Assembly (NCBI RefSeq): GCF_003480915.1
Contig: NZ_QUKD01000005.1
Location: 124,001 to 188,000 of the forward strand
DNA from: Parabacteroides sp. TM07-1AC
GTDB taxonomy: Bacteria; Bacteroidota; Bacteroidia; Bacteroidales; Tannerellaceae
DNA length: 64,000 bases
Reading direction: 5' to 3'
Position 1 is the stretch's first letter. The number at the start of each line of letters is the position of its first letter. The position numbers were made by a program, and so were the translations under genes. This document shows, in pieces, positions 52,100 through 60,998 of this stretch. Below the pieces are notes generated by a model that was not told the DNA's origin, ran no database searches, and saw only the letters and a program-made list of their open reading frames with translations.

Positions 52100-54505
52100 T
52101 TATTCACTCCTCAAAATATACATCGGTTTCAAGCGGATGATACGCCATACCTGCCGCGCAACAGTCCCGAAAGCGATACACATCAACAAGACGAACGCTA
52201 CTGCATAACTCCACCAGGGCAACCCGATATGGAACGCATAGCCTTCGAGCCAGTTGTTCATCAGGAAAGCGGAGACAGGGACACCGATCACGGAAGCAAT
52301 CACCGTCAGGAGTAATAACTCACGTGTCAAAACTACAAAAAGACTGGCTTTTCCTGCTCCCAAAACTTTCCGTATCCCTATTTCTTTCACTCTCGACAGG
52401 GTGGAGAAAAGCGTGACAGTCCACAATCCCAGGCAAGCAACAAAGACGGCAAGCAACGCCGAACCGGCAAACATCCATCCGAAATTCCGGTCTTCCTTAT
52501 ACTGGTTCCTGTTGAAATCATCAAGATAGAAATAAGAGAACAGCGAAGTCGGGAAGAAATCCCGGTAAACTTGCTCGATCTCCGCCAGACGCGCTGCATC
52601 GGCTGTACCGTCCATACGGATGGAGATATAAGGTGTCCCGATAAACGGCACGCGTTCTTTGATGAAAAAAATGATCGGCTTGTAAGGCACGGCAAGCGAC
52701 TGCTGATGATAATTACGGACCACACCGATCACTTGGAGAGGCTCTTCCACCACCTCCATCGCCAACTGCCTGCCCAAAGCAGCCTCATTGGAAGGAAAGC
52801 CTAACAAACGGACAGCTTCCTCGTTCAATACCACCTTATTCAGCTCATCCCCGTATTCTTCCGAGAAAGCCCTGCCACAAACCATATCGGGGGAATAAGT
52901 GGGGAGATAATCATAATCGACAGCGAACATTTGGATCAGTTTCACTTCCGACTGGTCGCTGCCATACGGACGATTGGTAAAATAATTGGCAACCTCCACG
53001 CCCGGAACTGCCCCGGAGACAGTGACCTGCCGGATATATGTCTTTTGTTTCAACTGCTTCTTAAAGCTCTCCATTTTTGCAGACAACTCATCCGTAAAAG
53101 AAGGATATTTCAGAACAACAATCTGTTTCATCGCAGCTGAAGCCGTTTCATTCTCCATATAACGAACCTGTGCGACAACAACGAAAGTACCTGTTATCAA
53201 AATAAAGGACGCGACGAACTGCACGACAATCAAGACTTTCCGCATCTTATTTCCTTTCCGGCTGTGCAAGAGCTTACCGCGCATAATGTCGGCAGGACGG
53301 ATGCGCGTCAGAAGAAAGGAAGGGTATAAACCGGTAAAGAAAGTTCCTAAAGCGATAATACTCAATACCGCCACCCAAAATCCCGGCAGTAAAAGGGTAT
53401 TCGCTCCAAAATCGTAGGCAGCCCGTGAATAGACGACGGGCAGGAGCACTTCCAGCCAGCCTAATGCAATTCCGGCAGCCAGAGTATTGACAATGCCAGC
53501 TTCCAGTAATCCCTGGAAAAGCATCTGCTTACGGGAAGCTCCGAAAGCCTTGCGTACACCAAACTCTTTTCCCCGTTCCAAAAAACGGGCGACCATCAGG
53601 TTCAGCGCATTCACCCAGCCGATAAGCAACAGGGCGACCGCCATCACCGACAGGATATAGACGGCGGTACGGCTGCCCTTCGTCTCTTTCTCATACGATT
53701 TCTGCGGGGTAAGATGGATCTCTTTCAACGGGATCAACTCCACCCGCCAGTCTTTATGCTTCAAAGCGGCTGTCTTGTATTTATCTGAGATGGCGGCAAA
53801 GGCATCCGCTATCTCCTGCGGATTCTTTCCCGGCTCCAGGCGAACGTAGGTGTACACGCCGTGGACATACCAAATATCCTGCCGTTCTTTCGGTATCGTG
53901 GAATAGGAAAGGAGGAAATCGTACTGCAAATGTGAGTTTGTCGGCATCCGGTCGATAACGCCAGTGACCTCAAAATGCTGCTCGGCAGTCGCTGTCCGGA
54001 ATGTCAGGATTTTTCCCAACGGTTCTGCCTCGCCGAAATAACGGTGGGCAGCATTTTCCGTCAATACGACTGTGTTGGGACGGACCAGCTGGCCTGTCTT
54101 CTCTCCTCTTTTTATAGGGAAGTTGAACAGTTCGAAGAAAGCAGGTTCGGTAAAGCAATAGCGTTCTTCGGCAAATTGCTTATCCTGATAGGTAACGACC
54201 TGTTCCCTATCCTGTGCGGTGAGGCGGACGAACTTCTCGATTCCCGGGATCTCGCGGCTCATGACTGGTCCGTGTCCGAAAGCGGTAGTGGCCCAGTTAT
54301 CGGTCAGCGCTTTCCCTTCGTACAAGCGGCTTTCGACACGGTAGATGCGATCACCGTCATGAAAGGAGTCGTAACTCAGCTCGAATCGGACATAGAGCAG
54401 GATCAGCAGTGCTGCTGAGATACATACGGACAGACCGAGGATATTGATCACCGATAGTGACTTACGGGCCCGCTGACTTTTAATGACTTGGGACAGGTAA
54501 TCCAT
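52100..54505 (-). CDS. FtsX-type ABC transporter permease 1
   Basis: An 801-residue paralogue of the 48964 permease with the same layout: first helix near 20-40 (INILGLSVCISAALLILLY), MacB periplasmic core, ERGKEFGVRKAFGASRKQ after the third TM, and a C-terminal FtsX domain (VKEIGIRKVLGAGKASLFVVL). It precedes the ATPase gene by 17 bp and follows the adaptor gene. The two permeases probably form a heterodimer. Confidence 0.9.
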   Translation of the reverse strand: MDYLSQVIKSQRARKSLSVINILGLSVCISAALLILLYVRFELSYDSFHDGDRIYRVESRLYEGKALTDNWATTAFGHGPVMSREIPGIEKFVRLTAQDREQVVTYQDKQFAEERYCFTEPAFFELFNFPIKRGEKTGQLVRPNTVVLTENAAHRYFGEAEPLGKILTFRTATAEQHFEVTGVIDRMPTNSHLQYDFLLSYSTIPKERQDIWYVHGVYTYVRLEPGKNPQEIADAFAAISDKYKTAALKHKDWRVELIPLKEIHLTPQKSYEKETKGSRTAVYILSVMAVALLLIGWVNALNLMVARFLERGKEFGVRKAFGASRKQMLFQGLLEAGIVNTLAAGIALGWLEVLLPVVYSRAAYDFGANTLLLPGFWVAVLSIIALGTFFTGLYPSFLLTRIRPADIMRGKLLHSRKGNKMRKVLIVVQFVASFILITGTFVVVAQVRYMENETASAAMKQIVVLKYPSFTDELSAKMESFKKQLKQKTYIRQVTVSGAVPGVEVANYFTNRPYGSDQSEVKLIQMFAVDYDYLPTYSPDMVCGRAFSEEYGDELNKVVLNEEAVRLLGFPSNEAALGRQLAMEVVEEPLQVIGVVRNYHQQSLAVPYKPIIFFIKERVPFIGTPYISIRMDGTADAARLAEIEQVYRDFFPTSLFSYFYLDDFNRNQYKEDRNFGWMFAGSALLAVFVACLGLWTVTLFSTLSRVKEIGIRKVLGAGKASLFVVLTRELLLLTVIASVIGVPVSAFLMNNWLEGYAFHIGLPWWSYAVAFVLLMCIAFGTVARQVWRIIRLKPMYILRSE

Positions 54506-54519
54506 ATTTTTCTTTTTTA

Positions 54520-55782
54520 TTATCTGATTATAAGACGCTCGTTTTCGCCAAACAGTTCATAGCCTGAAATGATCACTTTCTCTCCGGGTTTCAATCCTTC
54601 GGTCACTTCATAGTATTGAGGGTTCTGACGACCGATCTTCACCGGACGGCGACGGGCGGTTGTCTCGTCTTCATCTACTACATATACATACTGTCCGCCG
54701 CTTCCCTGGTAGAAGCTGCCGCGGGGAATCAGGATGGCCTGTACCGGATCACCCAGTTGCAGGTTCAGATGATAGGTCTGTCCGGCACGTATATTTTCGG
54801 GACGGCCACCGGTAAAATGAAGGTCCGTACGGAACTGGCCGTCGCGTACTTCAGGATAGACTTTCGTCATTTCCATCTCATAGGTCTTTCCTTCACGTTC
54901 GAAGTTAGCAGGAAGGCCGGGCATGACACGCTCTACATAATGTTCGTCAATCCTGGCTTCTACCTTCAGTTCGGGAGTGATCACCTGGCCGATGCGTTCT
55001 CCCTGGGCAATAGACTGACCGATCTGTGCTTCCAGGTTACCTAGCTGTCCACTTACGGGAGCCTTCACTTTCAGGTTCTCCAAACGTTCTCGGACAAGTG
55101 CCAGACTTCGTTTCATATTCCGGATATTTTCATCCAGGCTCTCCAGCTGGCTACTGCGGAAAAGGTCGTCCTGACTGATACGCTGGTCCAGTACGACAAG
55201 CTGGTCACGGGCGCTTTCGTAATCTTCTTTTGCCAGAAGATACTCTTCACGGGCAAGGAGTTGTTTGTTGTACAAGCGTTCGTATTGTTTGTAGCGACGC
55301 TCTTTTTGTACCAGCTCCTTATTCAGGTTGATGCGTTCCTGTTTCAGACTCAGATGTTCCTGCTCCATGCTGATACGGGTGTTACGGAGTTCGTTTTCCT
55401 GATAGGCAAGGTCGGCTTCACTTTGAAGGATGCCGATATTCAATAACGGGTTACTCAGGCGGAGGATCACATCGCCGGCTTTGACTTGCGCTCCTTCTTC
55501 AATCAGACGTTCTTCCACACGACCGCCTTCGACGGCATCCAAATAAATGATACGGTCCGGCAAGACCTGTCCGATCACACGGATATAGTCGTTAAATTCA
55601 CCCTGAATGATAGTGGAAATCGTCAGCCGCTCTTTCTCGACCTTCATGGAAGAAGAAGTATCACGAAAGATAAAGTAAAACACGCAGACAAGCAGGAAAA
55701 CGCCTCCTGCTACAGCGTAAATATGTTTCTTTTTCAAACGGGATTTCCGTTCGATAGGGGTGTCCATGGTGTTGTTATTCAT
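54520..55782 (-). CDS. Periplasmic adaptor (HlyD/RND-MFP family)
   Basis: A 420-residue membrane-fusion protein. A single N-terminal TM (about residues 20-41, HIYAVAGGVFLLVCVFYFIF) anchors it, followed by a biotinyl-lipoyl half-motif (VEGGRVEERLIEEGAQVKAGD), a long alpha-helical hairpin (residues about 110-230) and the returning lipoyl half (VKAPVSGQLGNLEAQIGQSI). It links the permease to the TolC-like channel. It lies 27 bp after the tolC-like gene and 14 bp before the first permease. Confidence 0.92.
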   Translation of the reverse strand: MNNNTMDTPIERKSRLKKKHIYAVAGGVFLLVCVFYFIFRDTSSSMKVEKERLTISTIIQGEFNDYIRVIGQVLPDRIIYLDAVEGGRVEERLIEEGAQVKAGDVILRLSNPLLNIGILQSEADLAYQENELRNTRISMEQEHLSLKQERINLNKELVQKERRYKQYERLYNKQLLAREEYLLAKEDYESARDQLVVLDQRISQDDLFRSSQLESLDENIRNMKRSLALVRERLENLKVKAPVSGQLGNLEAQIGQSIAQGERIGQVITPELKVEARIDEHYVERVMPGLPANFEREGKTYEMEMTKVYPEVRDGQFRTDLHFTGGRPENIRAGQTYHLNLQLGDPVQAILIPRGSFYQGSGGQYVYVVDEDETTARRRPVKIGRQNPQYYEVTEGLKPGEKVIISGYELFGENERLIIR

Positions 55783-55809
55783 ATATCTATATGTTTATTC
55801 AATTATTAT

Positions 55810-57168
55810 TTATAAAAACGACCCGGTCCGGTAAAATTCGACCATCCGATGCTTCAGATCGTACTGCAGTCGGGTGCGCACCAGTTCTGCCTTAGCGGAA
55901 ATATACAGGTTACGTTTCTCCATCAGTTCAAAAACGGAGATCATGCCTTCCTCCCACTTTTCCTCATTCTCTTTCAGCGTGGTGGTCAGTGCTTTCAACT
56001 GCAGGACAGCCTGATGATACTCTTCCGCCGAAGCCTGGAGGGTAAGGCAGGCATCTTCTATTTCCTTATATAAGGATATACGTTGCCGGTCGTTATTATT
56101 TCTGATCTGCTGCAGGCGGAAACGTTCTTTCCGGACTGCCGTAAAGCGGGATAAGCCACTGAAAATAGGGAATGATACTCGTAAACCGATATATTTATTC
56201 CAGTTATTTTTCATCTGCTGCCCGAAAGAGACGATATGTCCGTCGGCATTGCGTTCCGTATCGTAATAGCCCGAATAAAGGCTGAAGTCTGCCCGGATCG
56301 TGGGAGAAAAAGCTCCGGATGCAATCGCCAACGATTTCCGTGATGCGCGTTCCCGCAAGTCCATCATCCGAAATTCGGGAAGTGCAGTCTCCGACTCGGC
56401 ATAGATATCCGGAGCCGAATAGCTGCTGAGAAGCGGCGGTTCTTCTCCGCCAGCATCCTGGTCGGCAATGGACAACGTATCCGAATCACGCATCTGCAGC
56501 AACTCCTTCAACGCCAAAAAAGACAGACGTTCAGTCTTCTTCTTCACTGTCTCCTGATAAATATCACTCTGTAAACGGGCTTTCACCTCCTGCAGATCCG
56601 ACGGTGAACGAAGTCCCAGGTCCACATATTCAAGCATCTGTTCATGATACCGTTCACTCAGTTTACGTTGTTCGGCAGCCAAAGCACTCATCTTCCGGTC
56701 AAAGATATACACATAATAGGCATCCATCACCTCAAAAGCCACCCGATTCTCTTCCGCTTTTTCCGTTACGCCGCTCAATTGCCGGTTCAAACGGGTGAAC
56801 TGCGCCCGGTTGATACGTTTGAAACCGTCAAAAACAGGTAAGGAGATATCCACTCCCACCGTGCTTTCCAGAAAAGAAGAAGTGGTGTACAGATTCGTTT
56901 TCGGATCTACCGAACGTCCCATCCGTTTTCCGAACGCTCCGCTGGTACTGACCGTAGGCAGAAAGTCACCGATTGCCGCCGTAAAGTCTTCACAGGCAAT
57001 ACGGGTATCCAAACGGCTATTTCTCAGCGTCAAATTCTTCTCTATAGCATAACGCATACAGGAATCGACCGTCCAGGAATCCTGGGCATGTGCAGTGACC
57101 GCTGAGCCCAACAGCAACAGCCCCATAACCAGTAATCCGTATTTGGTTGTTATTTGTATTTTCATCAT
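55810..57168 (-). CDS. TolC-family outer-membrane channel
   Basis: A 452-residue outer-membrane efflux protein. The signal peptide (about 1-28, YGLLVMGLLLLGSAVTAHAQ) precedes WTVDSCMRYAIEKNLTLRNSRLD, the usual OEP start. Two helical repeats (about 25-230 and 265-450), with FPIFSGLSRFTAVRKERF in the second, form the trimeric barrel-and-tunnel. It is the first gene of the efflux operon. Upstream it has paired GTCAAA/TTTGAC dyads and the 21-22 bp repeat array but no clear -7 box, suggesting control by the divergent NtrC-type regulator. Confidence 0.92.
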   Translation of the reverse strand: MMKIQITTKYGLLVMGLLLLGSAVTAHAQDSWTVDSCMRYAIEKNLTLRNSRLDTRIACEDFTAAIGDFLPTVSTSGAFGKRMGRSVDPKTNLYTTSSFLESTVGVDISLPVFDGFKRINRAQFTRLNRQLSGVTEKAEENRVAFEVMDAYYVYIFDRKMSALAAEQRKLSERYHEQMLEYVDLGLRSPSDLQEVKARLQSDIYQETVKKKTERLSFLALKELLQMRDSDTLSIADQDAGGEEPPLLSSYSAPDIYAESETALPEFRMMDLRERASRKSLAIASGAFSPTIRADFSLYSGYYDTERNADGHIVSFGQQMKNNWNKYIGLRVSFPIFSGLSRFTAVRKERFRLQQIRNNNDRQRISLYKEIEDACLTLQASAEEYHQAVLQLKALTTTLKENEEKWEEGMISVFELMEKRNLYISAKAELVRTRLQYDLKHRMVEFYRTGSFL

Positions 57169-57258
57169 ACCAATACAAGGACAAATGGCATGCCATATTT
57201 TTCATCAGCTGATTATCAAATACCACAGAAAGATATCATCTGTAAAGTGTAAAATATA

Positions 57259-57287
57259 TTGACACGCAATTGTCAAATATTTTGACG
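57259..57287. promoter_or_regulatory. Candidate upstream activator sites before the efflux operon
   Basis: TTGACAcgcaatTGTCAA (57259-57276) overlaps TGTCAAATATTTTGACG (57271-57287). The 17-bp sequence recurs exactly at 57647-57663. They lie about 90-120 bp upstream of the tolC-like start, the normal range for enhancer-type activator sites. Confidence 0.65.
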
Positions 57288-57387
57288 TTACAGAACGCAC
57301 ACAGAATAGACAAGGGAATATGTTCCTATTTAGAAAAAGGTGAGCTATATATAGAGAGAACACAGATGACATAGATTCCCCAAAAAC

Positions 57388-57486
57388 TCGTTTTAAACGA
57401 ACCCATATTTCGTTTTAAATGAGTTTTTTTTCGTTTAAAACGGATGTTAAGCTCGTTTAAAACAAGTTTTCGCTCGTTTAAAACGA
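57388..57486. repeat. Five-unit 21-22 bp palindrome array
   Basis: TCGTTTTAAACGA-like cores start at 57388, 57410, 57431, 57453 and 57474; spacings are 22, 21, 22 and 21 bp, i.e. two helical turns. The first two cores read CGTTTTAAA and the last three CGTTTAAAA, the reverse complement form. The best copies (first and fifth) have matching flanking arms (TCG...CGA). They could be stacked operators or a relative of the other 22-bp arrays. Confidence 0.85.
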
Positions 57487-57646
57487 GATTTGGGCGCCCT
57501 AATTAACCTACCGGTATTAGATCATTAATAATCATATGATTAGCCGCGATTTAATATAAAAGAAATAGAGCTACCCCGTTTCCGTGCTTGACACAGGATT
57601 GCGAAAGCCGGCAAAGCAACACTTAACAAAATAACATTCTCTCAAC

Positions 57647-57663
57647 TGTCAAATATTTTGACG
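57647..57663. promoter_or_regulatory. Second copy of the activator-like dyad, before the regulator gene
   Basis: TGTCAAATATTTTGACG, identical to 57271-57287, lies about 52-68 bp upstream of the NtrC-type gene. This fits autoregulation together with control of the divergent efflux operon by the same protein. Confidence 0.65.
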
Positions 57664-57714
57664 CTCATTTGCAAAGTACCCCGGAAGCCGATACCTTTAC
57701 AGAAAAATTGACGT

Positions 57715-59067
57715 ATGCAAAGCGGAATAGTTCTTATAGTAGACGATAATAAAAGTGTGTTGACCTCACTCGAATTATTACTGGAAGACGAATTCGAACG
57801 AATTGAAACAGCTTCGAATCCGAACCGGATCCTGTCTGTTCTGGATACAATGCCGGTCGATCTCGTTCTTCTCGACATGAATTTCTCCGCCGGAGTCAAT
57901 ACCGGCAACGAAGGCTTATTTTGGTTACGCCGTATCCGGGAAATTGCTCCCGAACTGCCCGTTATCATGCTTACCGCTTACGGAGACGTGGAACTGGCAG
58001 TCAAGGCACTGAAAAGCGGAGCAGTAGATTTCATCCTCAAACCCTGGGACAACGATGTTCTGCTGGAAAAGATACATACCGCATTACAAGCCGCCGAGCA
58101 AGAACGGATGAAACAGAATGCCGGCAAAAGCAGCAAGACCAGCCGTCCCTCCGAGCCCGCCATGATCATCGGCCACTCTCCCGTCATGATGAAGCTGATC
58201 AAAGTCGTGACCAAGGTCGCCAAAACGGATGCCAACATATTGATCACCGGCGAGAACGGTACAGGCAAAGAAATGCTCGCCCGCGAGATACACCGCCTGT
58301 CTCTCCGCAGTCGTCGGGAAATGATCAACGTCGACATGGGAGCCGTCAGCGAATCGCTCTTCGAAAGCGAACTGTTCGGACACGAGAAAGGCGCTTTTAC
58401 CGATGCCCGCGAAAGCCGTCCGGGCAAGTTCGAAGCTGCCAGCGGAAGCACCCTGTTTCTAGATGAAATCGGTAACCTGCCTGTCAGCCTGCAGTCCAAA
58501 CTGCTCGCCGCCCTTCAGAACCGCGAAGTCACACGCCTGGGAAGCAACCGTAAAATACCGGTCGACATACGCCTGATTGCTGCCACCAACCGGAATCTGC
58601 CGGAAATGGTGAAACAATCGCTCTTCCGCGAAGACCTGTTTTACCGGATCAATACCATTCAGATAGAAATCCCGCCCCTGCGAAGCCGGCGGGAGGATAT
58701 TCCCCTGTTCATCGATTATTTCCTGAAAAAATACACCACCCAATATAAACAAACCGGTCTGACGCTCCATCCGCAAGCAATGAGCAAACTGGAACGGTAC
58801 GACTGGCCGGGCAACATACGCGAACTGCAACATACCATCGAAAAGGCTGTGATCCTTGCCGAGAAGAATGTGATCCGAGCCACCGACCTCTTTATCCGTC
58901 CCGGCAAAGCCGTCTCGTTCTCCGAAGCTCCCAAGCTGGGAGAAGTGGAACGCAAGGCCATCGAAGCAGCCATCACCCAGCATGACGGGAATCTGACCGC
59001 AGCCGCCGAACAACTGGGCGTAAGCCGGCAAACCTTATATAACAAACTAAAACGGTTCAACCTGTGA
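57715..59067 (+). CDS. NtrC-family sigma-54-dependent response regulator
   Basis: A 450-residue activator. The receiver domain spans about 1-120 with the phosphoacceptor in LLDMN (Asp54). The AAA+ domain has Walker A GENGTGKE (179-186), GAFTDA (226-231), which contacts sigma-54, and Walker B LFLDEIGNLP. The Fis-type helix-turn-helix ends the protein (LTAAAEQLGVSRQTLYNKLKRF). It should activate the divergent efflux operon through the paired dyads. The stop overlaps the kinase start by 4 nt (GTGA). Confidence 0.95.
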   Translation: MQSGIVLIVDDNKSVLTSLELLLEDEFERIETASNPNRILSVLDTMPVDLVLLDMNFSAGVNTGNEGLFWLRRIREIAPELPVIMLTAYGDVELAVKALKSGAVDFILKPWDNDVLLEKIHTALQAAEQERMKQNAGKSSKTSRPSEPAMIIGHSPVMMKLIKVVTKVAKTDANILITGENGTGKEMLAREIHRLSLRSRREMINVDMGAVSESLFESELFGHEKGAFTDARESRPGKFEAASGSTLFLDEIGNLPVSLQSKLLAALQNREVTRLGSNRKIPVDIRLIAATNRNLPEMVKQSLFREDLFYRINTIQIEIPPLRSRREDIPLFIDYFLKKYTTQYKQTGLTLHPQAMSKLERYDWPGNIRELQHTIEKAVILAEKNVIRATDLFIRPGKAVSFSEAPKLGEVERKAIEAAITQHDGNLTAAAEQLGVSRQTLYNKLKRFNL

Positions 59068-60140
59068 AACGGATGTTCAGCACACGCATCTATCTGAAGA
59101 TAGTCTTCCAGGTGGCGATTATCGTGATCGTTGCCGGCCTGGGACTGGCAGGCATTGTCAGCGGCAAAGCCATCATCCTGGGATGCGTCACCCTGCTGAT
59201 CGCTTTATGGCTGACCGGCGTTCTCGTCTATTTCCTGAACGCCTCGAACCGCCGTATCCAGCTCTTTTTGGATGCCATCGAAGACAATGAATCGATGCTC
59301 TACTTTCCCGAAAACACCGGTCCCGAAGAACAACGGCAACTGCACACGGCATTTAACCGTATTCACAGCCTGATGACGGAAAGCAAGCAGAAAGAATTCG
59401 AACGCGAACTGCTACGGAAAGAATATGAGTCATACGATAAGCTGATGCACGTCCTGACCCACGAAATCATGAACTCGATCGCCCCGATCGTTTCCCTTTC
59501 GGGGACGCTCCTTTCCTACTACCGGAATAAAGAGACCACCAAAAGCTGCGACGAGATCACCGATGCCACGATCCGTAAAACGATCCGCGGACTGGACACA
59601 ATCAAGAGCCAGGGACAAAGCCTCATGAACTTCACCCACTCTTACCGCCAGCTCGCTCATTTGCAGACACCCAATCCCAAACCCTTCTCCTTATCCAATC
59701 AGGTCCGCAACATCGAGCTGTTGTTCCAGTCGGACCTCCAACGGTTACAGATCGGACTGGATATCCGTCTCTGCCAGGAAGAAATAACAGTGAATGCAGA
59801 CGAAGAATTGCTCTCGCAGGTACTAATCAATCTACTGAAAAACGCCATGGAAGCATTGGAAGAGCAGGATAACGGAGAAATCTCCCTCACCGTACAGCAA
59901 CCCGGCAACACGACCCTGATCGAGATCACGGACAACGGCCCGGGCATTCCGCACAATCTGCAGGAAGATATATTTATTCCTTTCTTTACGACCAAAAACA
60001 GGGGAAGCGGCATCGGCCTGAGTCTTTCGCGCCAAATCATACGTATGCACGGCGGCGAACTGCAGGTATATTCGCAGCCTTATACCGAAACGCGTTTCAC
60101 CATCTCCCTGCCCTCAACGACGGGGAATTTCCACGCGTGA
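59064..60140 (+). CDS. Sensor histidine kinase partner of the NtrC-type regulator
   Basis: A 358-residue membrane kinase. Two TM helices (about 13-32 and 36-58) enclose almost no periplasmic loop, so it may sense the membrane itself or a cytoplasmic signal. The H box is LTHEIMNSIAP with His133. N, G1 and G2 boxes are NLLKNAMEAL, ITDNGPGIP and GSGIGLSLSRQI. It starts at a GTG overlapping the regulator stop; ATG 59073 is an alternative. The 3' end overlaps the convergent DUF3108 gene by 27 bp. Confidence 0.93.
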   Translation: MKRMFSTRIYLKIVFQVAIIVIVAGLGLAGIVSGKAIILGCVTLLIALWLTGVLVYFLNASNRRIQLFLDAIEDNESMLYFPENTGPEEQRQLHTAFNRIHSLMTESKQKEFERELLRKEYESYDKLMHVLTHEIMNSIAPIVSLSGTLLSYYRNKETTKSCDEITDATIRKTIRGLDTIKSQGQSLMNFTHSYRQLAHLQTPNPKPFSLSNQVRNIELLFQSDLQRLQIGLDIRLCQEEITVNADEELLSQVLINLLKNAMEALEEQDNGEISLTVQQPGNTTLIEITDNGPGIPHNLQEDIFIPFFTTKNRGSGIGLSLSRQIIRMHGGELQVYSQPYTETRFTISLPSTTGNFHA

Positions 60141-60998
60141 AGTAAGCGGATAACGTAATCCTTTCGACGATTTGTAATAGACCTCGGCAGCCCCGATCTT
60201 CAGTTTGGCGCGTATCTTGACCGGGATATGATTTTCGTCATCCCCGATCCATATTTCGGCAGCTGCCTTGCTCTGAGTGAAAGCATCGTCGTAGATATCT
60301 ATAAAGAAATGACGGGTGCGATATTTCAGCGTCTCGTTACGTTCGACAATCTGCTGCCCGGTATAGCGGAAACTGATATTGATACGGTCGCGCCCGATCG
60401 CTACATGGAAAGGAAACTCATCCCCATACTGCATCTTATCCCAGTCCAGCGACCGGAGATACATCGTGGCGCCCAGCATATCGAACATGCGTTGTTCCGA
60501 GACGATCATCGTATCTATCTTGGTCCGCGAAGGCGTATACCGGTGGGAACGGGCGGATATCTTTCCAGGCTCATAAGAGAATTTCAGATCATCTATCAGA
60601 TAATAATCATTCTCATTCACGCGCTTCTCGCTCCGGAGCAACAACATCTCAGGCGAGAAATAGCAGTCGATCGTATCGCGCATAGCGTATACCTTCTCGA
60701 ACATGCCGGACGTGCGGAACAGCAGGCGGTAATGATAAGCCGGATCTCCTTCATAACGAGCGTCCTTGACAGAAAGCGTAGCCTGCCCCGCACGAGGCAT
60801 CAGAATGCCCCATTTGAAATACAATTCGTATTGCACCACCTCACCGGCACTGAACCGCTCTTTCACCGGAATGGTCTGCGCCCCGGTCACTCCCGGAAGA
60901 AGCAACAACCAAACAAACAGGAAGAAGCCGATCCCTTTAGAACGGCATTCCCATATTTCCACTGCTGTTGCGCGAAGAAGACTTCTGTTGTCCTTCAT
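60114..60998 (-). CDS. DUF3108 envelope protein
   Basis: A 294-residue exported protein of DUF3108 type. The ATG at 60998 overlaps the end of the upstream gene by 62 bp; a GTG at 60962 is an alternative. A hydrophobic signal (FFLFVWLLLLPGVTGAQ) follows. GEVVQYELYFKWGILMPRAGQATLSVKD is the start of the domain, with repeated beta strands such as ISFRYTGQQIVER. Members occur in the periplasm or outer membrane, and some are linked to beta-barrel or lipid transport; the role is unknown. It forms an operon with the Big_5-type lipoprotein. Confidence 0.82.
   Translation of the reverse strand: MKDNRSLLRATAVEIWECRSKGIGFFLFVWLLLLPGVTGAQTIPVKERFSAGEVVQYELYFKWGILMPRAGQATLSVKDARYEGDPAYHYRLLFRTSGMFEKVYAMRDTIDCYFSPEMLLLRSEKRVNENDYYLIDDLKFSYEPGKISARSHRYTPSRTKIDTMIVSEQRMFDMLGATMYLRSLDWDKMQYGDEFPFHVAIGRDRINISFRYTGQQIVERNETLKYRTRHFFIDIYDDAFTQSKAAAEIWIGDDENHIPVKIRAKLKIGAAEVYYKSSKGLRYPLTSRVEIPRR

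Larger units (their letters stand above)
57169..57714. other. 546-bp divergent control region of the efflux operon and two-component system
   Basis: I see no gene here. It holds two copies of the same GTCAAA-TAT-TTTGAC dyad (57272-57286 and 57648-57662), an overlapping TTGACA/TGTCAA dyad at 57259-57276, a five-unit 21-22 bp repeat array (57388-57486) and a weak TACCTTTA box at 57692-57699 before the regulator gene. No sigma-54 -24/-12 element of good quality is visible. Confidence 0.75.

Noticed and set aside
57181..57195. Sigma-54-like TGGCAT-GCCAT-TTGT on the minus strand before the tolC-like gene
   Set aside because: Two mismatches at key positions, and the implied start of transcription (near 57170) would leave no leader before the start codon at 57168. 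It may be chance.
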